DNA from: Strongyloides papillosus
Lineage: Eukaryota; Nematoda; Chromadorea; Rhabditida; Strongyloididae
DNA: 64,000 nucleotides
Assembly (NCBI GenBank): GCA_005656395.1
Contig: SRSI01000068.1
Span: 682,001-746,000 of the forward strand
Direction: 5' to 3'
Part shown: piece by piece, positions 1-10,761 of the stretch
Layout of the letters: the number at the start of each line of letters is the position of its first letter
Position numbering within the stretch: the first letter of the stretch is position 1
Program-made: the position numbers and the translations under genes
The notes under the pieces: model-generated
Told to the model about the DNA's origin: nothing
What the model saw: the letters and a program-made list of their open reading frames with translations, nothing else
Database searches by the model: none

Positions 1-1512
1 TGTATTGAGAAACTATGTTGTATGAAAAGATGAAAAAGAATGTTCATAATAAAGAGATTTAAAATATTCCATGATGAGTATATTTTGTTAATGCTTTTAA
101 GATTAACTTTCGATGTTGAATCATTGAAAACAATTGTCTGAAATAAAACAAGACTTTAATCATAACAAAGAATCATTAATGAAAGCTGATGTTGAAAAAA
201 AAGTACAGATTATATAAAATCACTAATGTTTATTTTTCTTACTCCATGATCATACTCCAAAGCAAAGATCTTATCTAACAGTAGATTTTTGAAAATTTCG
301 TGCAATTAATATAAATAAATAGTGCATACAGTATTTAAAAATTTAGGAGTGACAATAAAAATGAGGACCACTTTGAGAAGGAAGAGACATATAGAGAATA
401 ACTCTTAGGAGAGTAGAATTATTAAACACTTAAAACAATTTTTTATGTAGTAACAAAATTAGTTGTTATTAAGGAAAGCAAATTAGGAGGATATTTTATT
501 GAATTTGTTGCAGATTAAATAGCAAAAAAAATTCTCATTATATTCTATTTAAATATAACCATGGAATAAAAAAAGAAATAAATTTAATTTATAAAAATCA
601 AATAACAGAATTCATTAGACACTAACAACAATGGAAATGAAACTTCTCCAATTAATAGGAATGGGAATTCAAATATTGAATCGATCTTATCGTCTATAAC
701 TTTAACTCCTAATCAAATACAAATAAAGATTTAAAAAAAACAGCTAATTAACCAAAAATCATAAAAACATCATTACATCATATAAAAGATTTTAAAATGA
801 TAAACGCAATTTGAAAATAAAGGTAAGTTATAGTGAAATGCAAAATTATACTTTAATAGTAGGTATCGTAAAATATTATTTATCTAAATATTAGTTTGTT
901 TTTTAGATTAACTCCAAAAAATTATAAATTGCAATGTAATTTATTCGTCTTGCAAAACTTTGTCCTTTATTTTATTACCATCTTTTTTTGTAACTACTTT
1001 TATAATATTGACTGATACAAGAATGTTCATTAAAATTATCATTGAATGATGTTATAATAATGAATTCAAAAGTGCAAAAGGGACGCCATGAACTTTATTC
1101 TTTGTTGTCGTGAATTACATTATTATTTTTATAAAATACACTCAATGTAGTCTTAATACTTTGAAACATCGAGAAGAATGTGATTAAATTTACGTTTCGT
1201 TTCTTTAAAAGCACTATTATAGTTGTGAACTAAAAAAGTAACTTTTGCGTGTAAATGAAACGATAAGTTATTTCTTTTATTTTTTTCTATGTATAATTTA
1301 ATTATTACATTTTAACTTCTTGGGATAGTAGTGAAAGCATATTAATGATTTATAATGTATTTCTTTTTCCAAAAGTTTTATTAATTTGAAGACTCGTGGA
1401 CTATGATATTTGACATTCTTCAATGTGATAGCTAAAGCTGATGTATACTATATCATTCTAATTCATGTCTACAATTCTTTTAGGGTAATAATTTTATTAA
1501 CTTAACAGCAAA
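1..1512. other. Intergenic, no intact gene; possible relic
   Basis: No convincing open gene is visible. A short stretch near 625-738 reads as a low-complexity Asn/Ser/Ile-rich peptide ending in stops. It resembles the linker of the downstream homeodomain genes in composition only. The remainder is AT-rich with no recognisable element; its last part presumably holds the promoter of the first homeodomain gene. Confidence 0.4.
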
Positions 1513-2621
1513 ATGGAAAGTACCGCTGTTAATATTATATTTCATCATTTATTGAATTATAAATTTCAAGTAACATTACCAGCTATTGAAGGAGGAGTAT
1601 ATATACAAATGAATCTTGATCCTACCACATTAATAAGAAATATTTCTCAAGTAATTATGAATAAAATTGGTTTAGAATTTTTAGCATCTCACTCTGAAGG
1701 TAACTTTTACATATCAAATGTTAAATGTATATTTTTTTAGCTTATATCCAAGTACCTCCATCAAATAGTTTCGTTCGCAGTTCTAGTTTTCCAGATAAAA
1801 ATATTAATATTGGTACTATTGGAGCATGGATCAATTGTCCTCCTACAATTAAGGTTATAATTACAAGGTAACTTTTAATATCTCTAATTAAAATAGACGG
1901 CGTTTTGTCTTTTAGTGAATCCGAAGGATTTGATAAAACTGGATTGATGAATACTATTAATTATAATCCACTTCAGTCTTCAATCAATAATTACTTAATA
2001 TCCCAAAATGATTTAATGAATTCTTTTTTAAAAGTAAGTATTTTTATTTTTTACATTGAAATACTATTATTCATTTAGAGTTTTTTTGATGGAGTAAATA
2101 ACTATTTAACTCTACCTTTACAATACTCAAATTTACTCTCCTTGAATGAGATTACTAAAAAAGATCTACAAAACTATAAAATAAATGAGTTTGAAACTAC
2201 AGATTCTATACCAATGTCTAACAGTGACCAAGAAACTAAAGACAATTTATTACAGTTAAACTCAGTTAATTCCACATTGTTCTCTCTCACTAATGAGGAA
2301 TTTATTTCTTCTCCTCAAACTACCTCAAGCACACCATCTACCAATACTAACGAGGTACAATTACTACACTCTACAAATAATTTATTAGATAGTACCTTTA
2401 AGACACGACGTAAGATCAAATTTGATCCAATAAAAGAAGTTCCAATTCTTGAAAATTGGTATAAAACGATCAAACATCCAAACTCAGATCAGTTAAAGGA
2501 ATTCACAGATTACTTAAATTATACCTCCAATCGTTCTTCAGATGATAAAATAACATGGAAAAATTTAAAATATTGGTTTAGTTATAGGAGAGTTAAAGAA
2601 AAGAAAGGTAGAGAACATTGA
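1513..2621 (+). CDS. CMP-domain + atypical homeodomain protein, copy 1 (Dve/SATB-like)
   Basis: Predicted DNA-binding nuclear protein of 324 residues. Four exons: 1513-1699, 1741-1867, 1916-2033 and 2079-2621, with intron phases 1, 2 and 0; every join keeps frame. Residues 1 to about 165 match the pattern of the CMP/ubiquitin-like (ULD) domain of SATB and Dve proteins: an N-terminal strand pair, a Gly-Leu helix end, a W-containing strand and a helical tail. A Ser/Thr/Asn-rich linker follows. Residues about 253-319 form a homeodomain with basic N-arm TRRKIKF, helix 1 ILENWY and helix 3 ending WFSYRR. Counting from helix 1, the loop before helix 3 is ten residues longer than canonical, and homeodomain position 51 is Tyr rather than Asn. 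It is the first of four tandem copies. The Dve/SATB assignment is by motif and domain order; target genes are unknown. Confidence 0.78.
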
Positions 2622-3626
2622 TAAGTAACAAACTTGCCACCATAAATTATTATTTTATTTTTAAACTGTTTGATGTGATCTGAAAAATTTTTTAATAAAA
2701 AATCTACTTTTATAATTTTGAAAATTTATTCCTGTTTTATAATATTGTTGGAGAAAGATAAAAACTTAACTCGTTCCTAAAAACATGGGTTGAATTTCAT
2801 AACTCAACAATAACACGTACTCTACAATACATCTTTGGTGATATGCACACACAGTAAGACATAGTAATCTTCTTTCGAAAAAATAATCATTTTTATGTTT
2901 GAATCTACTGTTTTTTTTCAATTTCTTTAGAAAATTTTTTGTTTCTTAAAATGGACATAAATTATATTAATTTTCATCTTGAATTATAAATGTTTGAAAA
3001 TTTTAGAATGGTGATCTATCTATGTGTTCCAAACGTTTGGGTTATCGTTTCAAATTTGATTTCAAAAACACACAGTTTAGTAATCACTGACAGTATGTAC
3101 ATTGTCATTGTTCATGGAGAAATTCTTCAAAAGTAATGGTTTATGACGTTGGATTTTAACTACTGTGGAGGTTATATTGAGTTATTAAGATAATTCTAAA
3201 AATTTGAAGATTCGACTTCTAGTGTTTCGGTGTACACATTTGTAGATTTATCTGTGGGTCACACAAATAAAACTTACTGATTTCCAAAATACATATATTT
3301 TGAAACGAATTCCGGTGTTTTAGATACTACTCTGCAATGATGTAGAAAATGAATGTGCCTAATTTCTTAGAAAATGTTATTTTATTTTTCGGCAAAGTAT
3401 TAAGTTTTTGTTGTTTTAGTAGGGTAACATATATTATTCCATATTTTTTAAGAATCCACCTTTTTTTTTTACCTTATTTAGATTTTTTCTAATTTGATAA
3501 GTTGAACGAAGAAAGATTACATAAGATAATACGTTACCAACTTATCTATTTGAAAACCACCTTTTTCTTGATATCATCTTCTTTTCAAATACTTATTTAT
3601 TTCTTTAGAATATAAACTATTATAAG
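2622..3626. other. Intergenic between homeodomain copies 1 and 2
   Basis: About 1 kb of AT-rich sequence. AATAAA-like signals follow the first gene. I see no gene or repeat here; the end presumably holds the promoter of copy 2. Confidence 0.4.
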
Positions 3627-4814
3627 ATGGAGTGTATAAGTGTAAACCTTATTATTGAACCTATATTAGGAAATCATCATCCACCTAATGCTACTGTATT
3701 TAAGGAGAATATTCAAATGACAGTGACCATTAATTCTAGTACCATGATAAAGGACGTTTGCAGTGTTTTATTGCATAGGATTGGGCTGGGACATCTTGTA
3801 CAAACGTCAGAAGGTATTTTTATTCTAATTTAGTTTTTTTTTATTTTAATAAATACTTTTTTGTAGCTTTTATTAAATGTCCTCGAAATAGCTGCTTTAC
3901 TTCTTTATTCTGTCTTTCTAATCCGATGCTTAGTGTTGGTAGTTTAGAAACGAGTAATTGTGAATATCTTACAATCAAAATTTCCGTTAAAGGGTATGTT
4001 TGAATATATAAATAGTTTTTATAAAGCGTTGCAGTCTTATTCAAGATTTTTCTGGATTCGAGGGAAGGAATAGTATTTACCGTAATTTGCTTCATCTCAT
4101 ACTTAAGAAATATCCTTTTATTGGGAATAATGAGACAAATCCTGTAGTTAAGGTATGACATAATATAATTTTATATTAAATACTTTTTAGGAAACCATTA
4201 GTAGAATAGAAAATTCTTCAATTTTATTTTTGAAACATACGTCTATTCTTTCAATAAATGATGTTCTTGAGAGAGAACTATACTTCGCTTCTAGAAATGA
4301 ACAACAAATTTATCCCCCTCTCCAACTTTTGAATGATAACTATGGTGTAGGTAATTCACCATCAATAGCATCTATTGATTCTAATATAGAAGTTAACTTG
4401 GAACCAGGTATTACCTCAGCACCGTCAATACAATCTCTTACTACACCAGTTACATTTGAATTTGAAGATATTTCCAGCCCAGTTAACTTATCGATTGATG
4501 AGATTCCTACTGATATAAATTTTAATAAAGAAAGAATATCAATGGCTCCTGCTCCGAAAACTTCTTCAAAACGCACTCCCAACAAACACACAAGAATAAA
4601 GTTTGACCCAAAAATAGAAAAACCTGTTTTAGAAGAATGGTTTAAAACAATAAAAATTCCTACTACTGATCAATTGCAGGAATACGCTGATCATTTGAAT
4701 AAAATTTCTAATCGTCCCAGTGAAAATAAAATTACTACTTACAATGTCAGAAATTGGTTCAGTTATAGAAGAGTTAAGGAAAAACGTGCCAGTGTTACTC
4801 AAGCTCAAAAATAA
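3627..4814 (+). CDS. CMP-domain + atypical homeodomain protein, copy 2 (Dve/SATB-like)
   Basis: Second tandem paralogue, 351 residues, exons 3627-3813, 3867-3993, 4035-4152 and 4191-4814. The first three exons are 187, 127 and 118 nt, exactly as in copy 1, with the same phases. The N-terminal CMP/ULD-like domain covers residues 1 to about 165. A Ser/Pro/Ile-rich linker precedes a basic segment (SSKRTPNKHTRIKF) and the homeodomain at about 278-343. Helix 1 is VLEEWF and helix 3 ends WFSYRR, so position 51 is Tyr and Arg53 is kept. The loop insertion carries the motif SNRPSENKIT, nearly the same as in copy 1 (SNRSSDDKIT). The third exon start at 4035 was chosen because the nearer AG at 4015 would leave a 22-nt intron. 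Probable transcription factor or chromatin protein; function inferred only. Confidence 0.78.
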
Positions 4815-5320
4815 ATATTTTTATTGAATTCAAATATCTTTTTTACTAAAAATTTTAGAAACTATATTTTATTGTTACTATGTAATCATTTTTGTATCTA
4901 TTAATTGTTCTCTTATAGTTGAATGAAATTCTATTTTTTGAAAATAAAAAGTAGTGGAAAAAGTATATTTTGGATTTTATACTCACACACACTTCTTCAG
5001 ATTTTTTTTTATTCATATAGTAGAAATTTCTATGCAGTTGACAATTCCAACAACTAAAAATATATGAAATAAGAAGTGCATTGTTTGGAGGGTACTATTC
5101 ACAATTATATTTTATCATTTTTCTGTCATTGCTATGTTACAATTTGACAGGTATATATGCTAAAAGAATTTCTAGGATCTTCTCGAACATACTATTTGAT
5201 GAGAGCACCACACATTCACGCATATATATAGACAAAAATTAGTTAACATTGTCATACGGGATTAAATCAATAAGAGGTAAGTTTGTTATCTTTTTTCTGT
5301 TGTATGTTCTTTTCAGAAAT
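4815..5320. other. Intergenic with 5' UTR intron or outron of copy 3
   Basis: AT-rich spacer. A GTAAGT donor at about 5278 and a TTTTCAG acceptor at 5316 lie just before the ATG at 5321. This is either a 5' UTR intron or a trans-splice acceptor. Nothing else is seen. Confidence 0.45.
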
Positions 5321-6455
5321 ATGGTATCAATTAAGGATGAGGTGGTGGATGAGATTACCATCAAATTAATCATCAGGCCGAATCTCAATATCTCGGATGC
5401 AGGTGACCCACATTTATCTCAATTGAAAATTGAGAAAACTGTATCACTTAATCCAAAGACTTTAGTTAAGGATGTGTGCAGAAAAGTCATGGAAGAGTAT
5501 TATCTGGGAAATTTGGTTGACGACTTTCAAGGTAAGTTATCATGCTTTTAATTCATAATTTTTTTTAGTATTCGTTCAACACTCAAATCTTGAATATTAC
5601 CATCTGAGTTCATTCTTTCCCAGTATGGACGCAGAAATTGGCTCTGTCGGTCGTTTATTTGGAGACAGACTGACGATAAAAATCCTCATCCCTGTGTAAG
5701 TTTAAAAACTTTTTTAAAATAATTTTATCTATTTGTTTATAGGAAATCCTGTGGTTTTATTAGAATGGCGATAGTGGATAGAGTATATGAAAACTCTATT
5801 GAATACTTACTATCAAAGACGGGTGACGTGAAAAGCGAGTTACAAGATACAATCATTCAGGTAAGTGTTTCCCATAATTTTTTTATAAATTGTATGATTT
5901 TTTAAGTATTTGATAAATGACTGTTCGATTAGATATCTCCCATTGGAAACTCTTCTCCAAATGGATGAAGAAATAACTCGTGCCCTTCAGCCAGATGTTA
6001 GAAGCATGAGTGGAGACGCCGTACCACCAGAAGATAAAGATGACAGCTTAAAGTTCCCTTCATCGCCAAGGGATAGCATCGATTCTTATGTTGGCATAGC
6101 ACATGAGGAGTTGGGAATCAACATCGACGACCTCCAGATATGCAGTAGTGGTAATTCAACTCTAAGCCCATCCAAAGTGAATCGCGAAGAAGTCCCACCA
6201 AGTACGAGGGCCAATAGACGCAGAGCAATAAAATACAAGGAAGAAGAAGTAGCCTTCCTCGAAGACTGGTATGACACGCTGGGAGGAACACCACCAGATG
6301 ATTGTATACTCCAGGAGCTTTCAAACGTACTGAATGCCATTTCTGGTCGCAGCGAGCCAAACAAAATCGCTGGTCGAAATGTCTTTAATTGGTGGAAAAG
6401 AAAAAGGACACGCGAAAGAAAGGAGTTCGATTCTATAAGTAAATTAATTTTATAA
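5321..6455 (+). CDS. CMP-domain + atypical homeodomain protein, copy 3 (Dve/SATB-like)
   Basis: Third tandem paralogue, 334 residues, exons 5321-5531 (211 nt), 5569-5695 (127), 5743-5860 (118) and 5907-6455. This copy gives the clearest CMP/ULD signal: TIKLIIRP start, a KTLVKDV helix, a strand before exon 2, DRLTIKIL, then a helical tail with IRYLPLETLL that corresponds to the end of the SATB1 ULD. The homeodomain is at about residues 257-324: basic NRRRAIKY, helix 1 AFLEDWY and helix 3 ending WWKRKR, so position 49 is Trp and position 51 is Arg. The loop is about two residues longer than in its sisters. Codons are visibly less AT-biased than in copies 1, 2 and 4. I start at the ATG after the TTTTCAG acceptor because the upstream frame runs through splice-site-like sequence. 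Function is inferred. Confidence 0.78.
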
Positions 6456-7102
6456 ACCACAGAGAAAAAATTTTTATTATCCCACTATTTTTTATTTTGT
6501 AGATATTGTAAATTTTGTATATATTGTAGATTTTTGTAAATATTATAAATTCTAAACTAACTACTTATCAATAAAACTTTATCTTAAGCATTTTTTGATT
6601 TTTTTTCGAAAAGTTTGGTTGTAAAGATACTATATATTGAAAAAGATATATTGACCGCGTTTTTTTAAACTTTCGTGTCTTCTAGTTTTTAAAATACACT
6701 TTTCTACGCCAATTAGTTATACATATTTTTTGGATTTCCCATTACTAGGTAAGATACCTTTCATGTTAACACATTTGACTTAATAACTGAAAGTAACAAA
6801 AACATAAAAGAAAGATTTAACGTGTTGAGAACATCCAATCTACCCAGACGATTGAGAGAATGGAAACAATACTTTAAAATACTGAGATAATCCATTTTAT
6901 GAAAGATATTTGTGAAACACGTACATATATTGTGAAAAGCTTTATATTGGTTATAATTGTTGCAAGATAGGAATTTATAAATTTTTATTCCATTAAAGAG
7001 AAAGTTAACTGAGAATTTTAAATCATCTATCTATTTAATAACTTTTAATTTCCACTTTCTGGACAGTTTTTTTTTGTTTAGGATACTTTTACTCATAGAA
7101 AT
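6456..7102. other. Intergenic between copies 3 and 4
   Basis: AT-rich spacer. AATAAA near 6570 is a plausible poly(A) signal for copy 3. A pyrimidine-rich TTTTTTTTGTTTAG ends at 7081, about 21 nt before the ATG of copy 4, and could be a trans-splice acceptor. Confidence 0.4.
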
Positions 7103-8123
7103 ATGAGTGAAATAAAGGTTAAAGTTTTTATTAAACCGATATTAGATCCAAAACATATTTTTTCCTCACCACCTATAAAAGAAATAGAGGGGGATATTTT
7201 AATTCCCACAAAAACCAAGATAAAAAATGTTTGTGCTGTTGTTTTAGAGAAAATTGGACTAAAGAATTTATCCAAGACTTCACAAGGTATGATTAGTTTT
7301 TTTTTGTTGTATTGGACTTTTTTTTGCAGCATTTATTCAACTTCCTGACTCAAGGATGTATGATTGTTGTACATTTCCCTCAACAAATTTTTACACCATT
7401 CAATTTATAATAGATATCGGCGGAGATTCATTTATTATTAGAATTTTGGCTTATGGGTAGGTCTAATATTTGGTAAAAACATTAATTTTTATAGAAATAA
7501 TGGGGATTTCGATGCAATTACTTTGAAAGAACCTCTATATTGCAATCTACTTAACTTATTAATTAATAATAATAATTTAATTAAAGATTGCAAAGAAAAT
7601 CTTGTTGTAAAAGTAAGTTTCTAACATCTTTTTTAACATTCATCTATTACTATAGAATGCAATTATTGCTTTGAATAATTCTGACGTCAAATCAATTCCA
7701 TATGAAACTCTTTCGACTTTTACTGAAGCAATCAAAAAAGAGATGGAATCTAACATACAAGCTAGGAGTATTTCAAATGAGATCAATTCATTGACACTTT
7801 GTCATAATTCAAATAATCACTCCAGTATTCCACTCTCTTTACCAAGTATTGGTCAAAATTCTATAAGAAGCATTCACAGTGAAACATCTTCATCCGAGGA
7901 TCGGAAGGTAAAATTTTGCAAGATAAGAGAAAAACCTGTACTTGAGCATTGGTATCGCATAAATAAATACCCAACACCAAGTGAATATTGTGAGTATGCG
8001 AAAAAATTAAATGAAATGTCAAAACGTCCAAGTAATTGCATGATAACCAAAAAGAAAGTAAGGGATTGGTTTCATAAACAGAGGAGTAAGGAAAGAAGAA
8101 GAATTTATTCTTCAACTAATTAG
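7103..8123 (+). CDS. CMP-domain + atypical homeodomain protein, copy 4 (Dve/SATB-like)
   Basis: Fourth tandem paralogue, 298 residues and the shortest. Exons are 7103-7286 (184 nt, one codon shorter than copies 1 and 2), 7330-7456 (127), 7495-7612 (118) and 7656-8123. The CMP/ULD-like part spans residues 1 to about 165 (start IKVKVFIKPIL). The linker is Ser/Asn-rich. The homeodomain is at about 225-290: EDRKVKF, helix 1 VLEHWY and helix 3 ending WFHKQR, giving Lys at position 51 with Arg53 kept. The helix 2-3 loop has SKRPSNCMIT, the same insertion motif as copies 1 and 2. The end is strongly basic (KERRR), possibly a nuclear localisation signal. Function is inferred from domain content. Confidence 0.77.
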
Positions 8124-8692
8124 AACGATTTCCACACAGCCTTAACTTTTATTTTATTTTATTTTTCTTTATATTCTTTGTTGTAATTTGATTTCATTTT
8201 TTATTTTAATAAAATACATTGATTCATAATTTGTATCTTTGAATTATCATGACACCAGTAAATTAGTTTAACATTATAATAATTATTCTTTTCTAAATAA
8301 CACATTATTTTTCCTTGCATATTCTAATAAATATGATTGATGACATATATTTAACAAATATTTTAAGCATACAGATTTTTTGAATATTAAAATAGTAAAT
8401 ACTAAGGTAAATATAAACCCCGTAAATTCATAAATTGTTTAAGGTAAAAAATAAATAAACACCAACTATTTTAAATTTCACGTTAATAAACATGCAGTGA
8501 AGCTGTTCATATATCTTCCGAATTAAATATTTCATGCTTTACACACCCACATTGTTTATAATAATCAACTTTATTTATTGTACTTTTTTTTACGAATATT
8601 ATTTGACTTAGAAAATTACGTTAATAATGTATTTATCGTAACCACCATCTTTATTTATCCAAACAACCGATATGTCCGGTTTGAAAACATCT
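8124..8692. other. Intergenic upstream of lysozyme gene
   Basis: AT-rich spacer with AATAAAATA near 8207, a likely poly(A) signal for homeodomain copy 4. No gene is seen. Confidence 0.4.
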
Positions 8693-8717
8693 ATAAATAC
8701 TGGACAAAACTAAGATA
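8692..8717 (+). promoter_or_regulatory. Candidate core promoter of lysozyme gene (TATA box plus GATA site)
   Basis: TATAAATA at 8692-8699 lies about 32 nt upstream of the lysozyme ATG (8731), and AGATAA at 8713-8718 lies between. GATA sites are typical of gut-expressed nematode genes, which would fit a digestive or immune lysozyme. Assignment rests on motif and position only. Confidence 0.35.
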
Positions 8718-8730
8718 AAATAATCAAAGC

Positions 8731-9315
8731 ATGTATTTCAAGTTAATTATTCTTTTTCTTCTATATACCATTAACGATGCAAAGGATTGTCTAAAATGCA
8801 TTTGTGAAGCGGAATCAGGTAAAGAAATTTAACCTTTTTTAATATCAAATTACCATACATTACTTACTGATAGGTTGCAAACCAATCGGTTGCAGAATGG
8901 ATGTTGGTTCACTTTCATGTGGTTACTATCAAATCAAACTCCCCTATTATATTGACTGTGGTAAACCTGACAAAAAGAGTAGTGAAGACGTTGAAACGGC
9001 CTGGAAAAGATGTTCTAATGACTACTCTTGTGCTACAAGATGTGTTAAGGTAAATTCAAACTTATTTTCCACTATACCAACTTTTATAGAACTACATAAA
9101 AAGATATAGTAGATCGTGTAAAGGTGTAGGCACATGCGAATGTTCAGCTAGACTTCATAATGGAGGACCAAGTGGAAGCACAAAAAAAGCCACTATCGGC
9201 TACTGGAATAAGGTTTGTCAAATTTAAAAGATTATAAAACACCCGCACCACACTTTTCACGGGAAACTAATTATGATTTTTATTTTAGGTTAAGAATTGT
9301 TGCAAATGTACGTAA
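8731..9315 (+). CDS. Invertebrate-type (i-type) lysozyme, secreted
   Basis: Cleaves peptidoglycan in bacterial cell walls; secreted, used for digestion or defence. Four exons: 8731-8818, 8874-9049, 9090-9212 and 9289-9315, giving 137 residues. A signal peptide covers residues 1 to about 17. The family signature is plain: CLKCICEAESGC, GCRMDVGSLSCGYYQIK, an AWKRC..DYSCATRCV segment and a C-terminal GYWNKV. The catalytic pair of i-type lysozymes corresponds to Glu28 and Asp39, both present, so activity is expected. Cysteines are abundant as in destabilase/i-lysozyme proteins, and the last exon ends NCCKCT. No paralogue lies next to it here; nematodes often have several ilys genes. Upstream is a TATA box and a GATA site. 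Confidence 0.93.
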
Positions 9316-10761
9316 GCTCATTTCAAAAATTCCTGTATTCCAGATACGACACGATTATGTCATATTTTTTTAACTTAAAAAATTTTTTAATTTGTTAAAT
9401 TATTCAAATACTTTATTAAATATAATAAATACATTAAATACATATGTACAATAAATACATTTAAAAATATAAGAAAAAATTTTAAATCAGGGCCATTAAA
9501 ATAAGGGATCCTTAAACTAAAACTATTCTTTCCTTTTTTTGATGACTTTTCTCGTGGACTCTTCTTTTCAATGTTGGCGTGATAAATATAGCAAATTGTT
9601 TCTGTAAAGGATTTCCACTGTAAAAGTTGATATTGTGTCAATTGTAGCTATGGGTCTGGCTTTTTGTGTCTTCGTAAAAATGCACTATGTTCCTTTATCT
9701 CTTAACGAGACCAATGTACTATGATCTTTTGTCTTAATAATATGTGTGTCGTGGTTCTACTTTTAAATGTCGTGCTCTTTATTATATTAAAATTCAAATG
9801 GGTTTCCACACTACAAAAATTTTTAAAAGCATCATCGAGATATTATAACAACATAATTTTTGTATAGGTAAATAACAAATTTATCCTATTTTAATTCTAC
9901 AGATAAATTTTTGTAATGTTATGCCATCAAAACACTCGTATTGCAAATTATTTGAAGTAAAATTTTTATTTAAATGTTGTCTACGATTGTTGAATTTCTT
10001 AAAAAAAATTCTTTTCAAGACTTGTTCCTTATCGAAGAAGAAGGTTTTCTTCTAGTAAGAAAACTTCCGACAACAAAATAAAAATCACCATACAGTACAA
10101 AATAATCTGCTATTAAATTTTTTAGTATACCCATTAAAAAGTTATCAAATTTCTCTATCTGAATATCATTAGTAAATGTGATTTCATAAAATCTCTGCTT
10201 AACAGATAAAGTCATTATAAGTAATTTATACAGTAAATAAACTTAACAGAATTAAACATATTTTTAAATGTCAGTATTTGTAAAAATTTTTAATAATTAA
10301 AGTGGGGCAAAACACCTTTGACAACACATTATTTCCTATTGTTATTTAAGTCCAAAAATAACTTTTCAAAAATGAGCGGGAATTTTAAGTAAAACGAATT
10401 GGTGTGAAAACTTCTGTTAAAATAAGCTATTGACGGCCAATAAAAATTACCAATATTGTTCAAAATTGAAAGAAAATGGACTATGAGACATAGAGGGCCA
10501 ATCTTCCAAAGTACTTTTATTTCTCATCCCAGAATATTCATTTGATGATATAGGTCAAAATTACGAAATTTCCCTTTTAATGTGAGACGTAAAATATTAA
10601 TCGCAGATGAATACGCTTTCTTTTTAAAGTGTATATTTTGAATAAGTATATAAAAACACCTTCAGTTTTAAAGGATTAAAGTCATTTTCGTACTACATAC
10701 TTTTTTTTTTATAAAAGACTATCATTAGTCTTTACCATTTTAATCATTTTATAATTTTAGA
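9316..10761. other. Intergenic, about 1.4 kb
   Basis: No gene I can support. On the minus strand a 66-codon frame (10215 to 10015, aromatic-rich, with TRRKPSSS near its end) is open, but it lacks homology I recognise and any clear splice partner. TATATAAAA occurs near 10648, about 115 nt before the next gene's ATG. Just before that ATG is TTTTAG (ends 10760), a possible trans-splice acceptor. Confidence 0.4.

Noticed and set aside
4016..4034. Alternative third-exon start at 4016 in homeodomain copy 2
   Set aside because: Would need a 22-nt intron and break the 118-nt exon length shared by all four copies.
4340..4591. Minus-strand open frame inside homeodomain copy 2
   Set aside because: Lies wholly opposite a well-supported exon; no splice signals or homology. 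A codon-bias shadow.
6086..6460. Minus-strand open frames opposite homeodomain copy 3
   Set aside because: Opposite a supported exon whose homeodomain is clear; shadow frames.
9387..9641. 84-codon minus-strand frame 3' of the lysozyme
   Set aside because: Low-complexity Leu/Tyr/Lys content expected by chance in AT-rich sequence.
10015..10215. 66-residue minus-strand frame
   Set aside because: Open and aromatic-rich but with no family, signal peptide, splice partner or conserved context; not supported as a gene.
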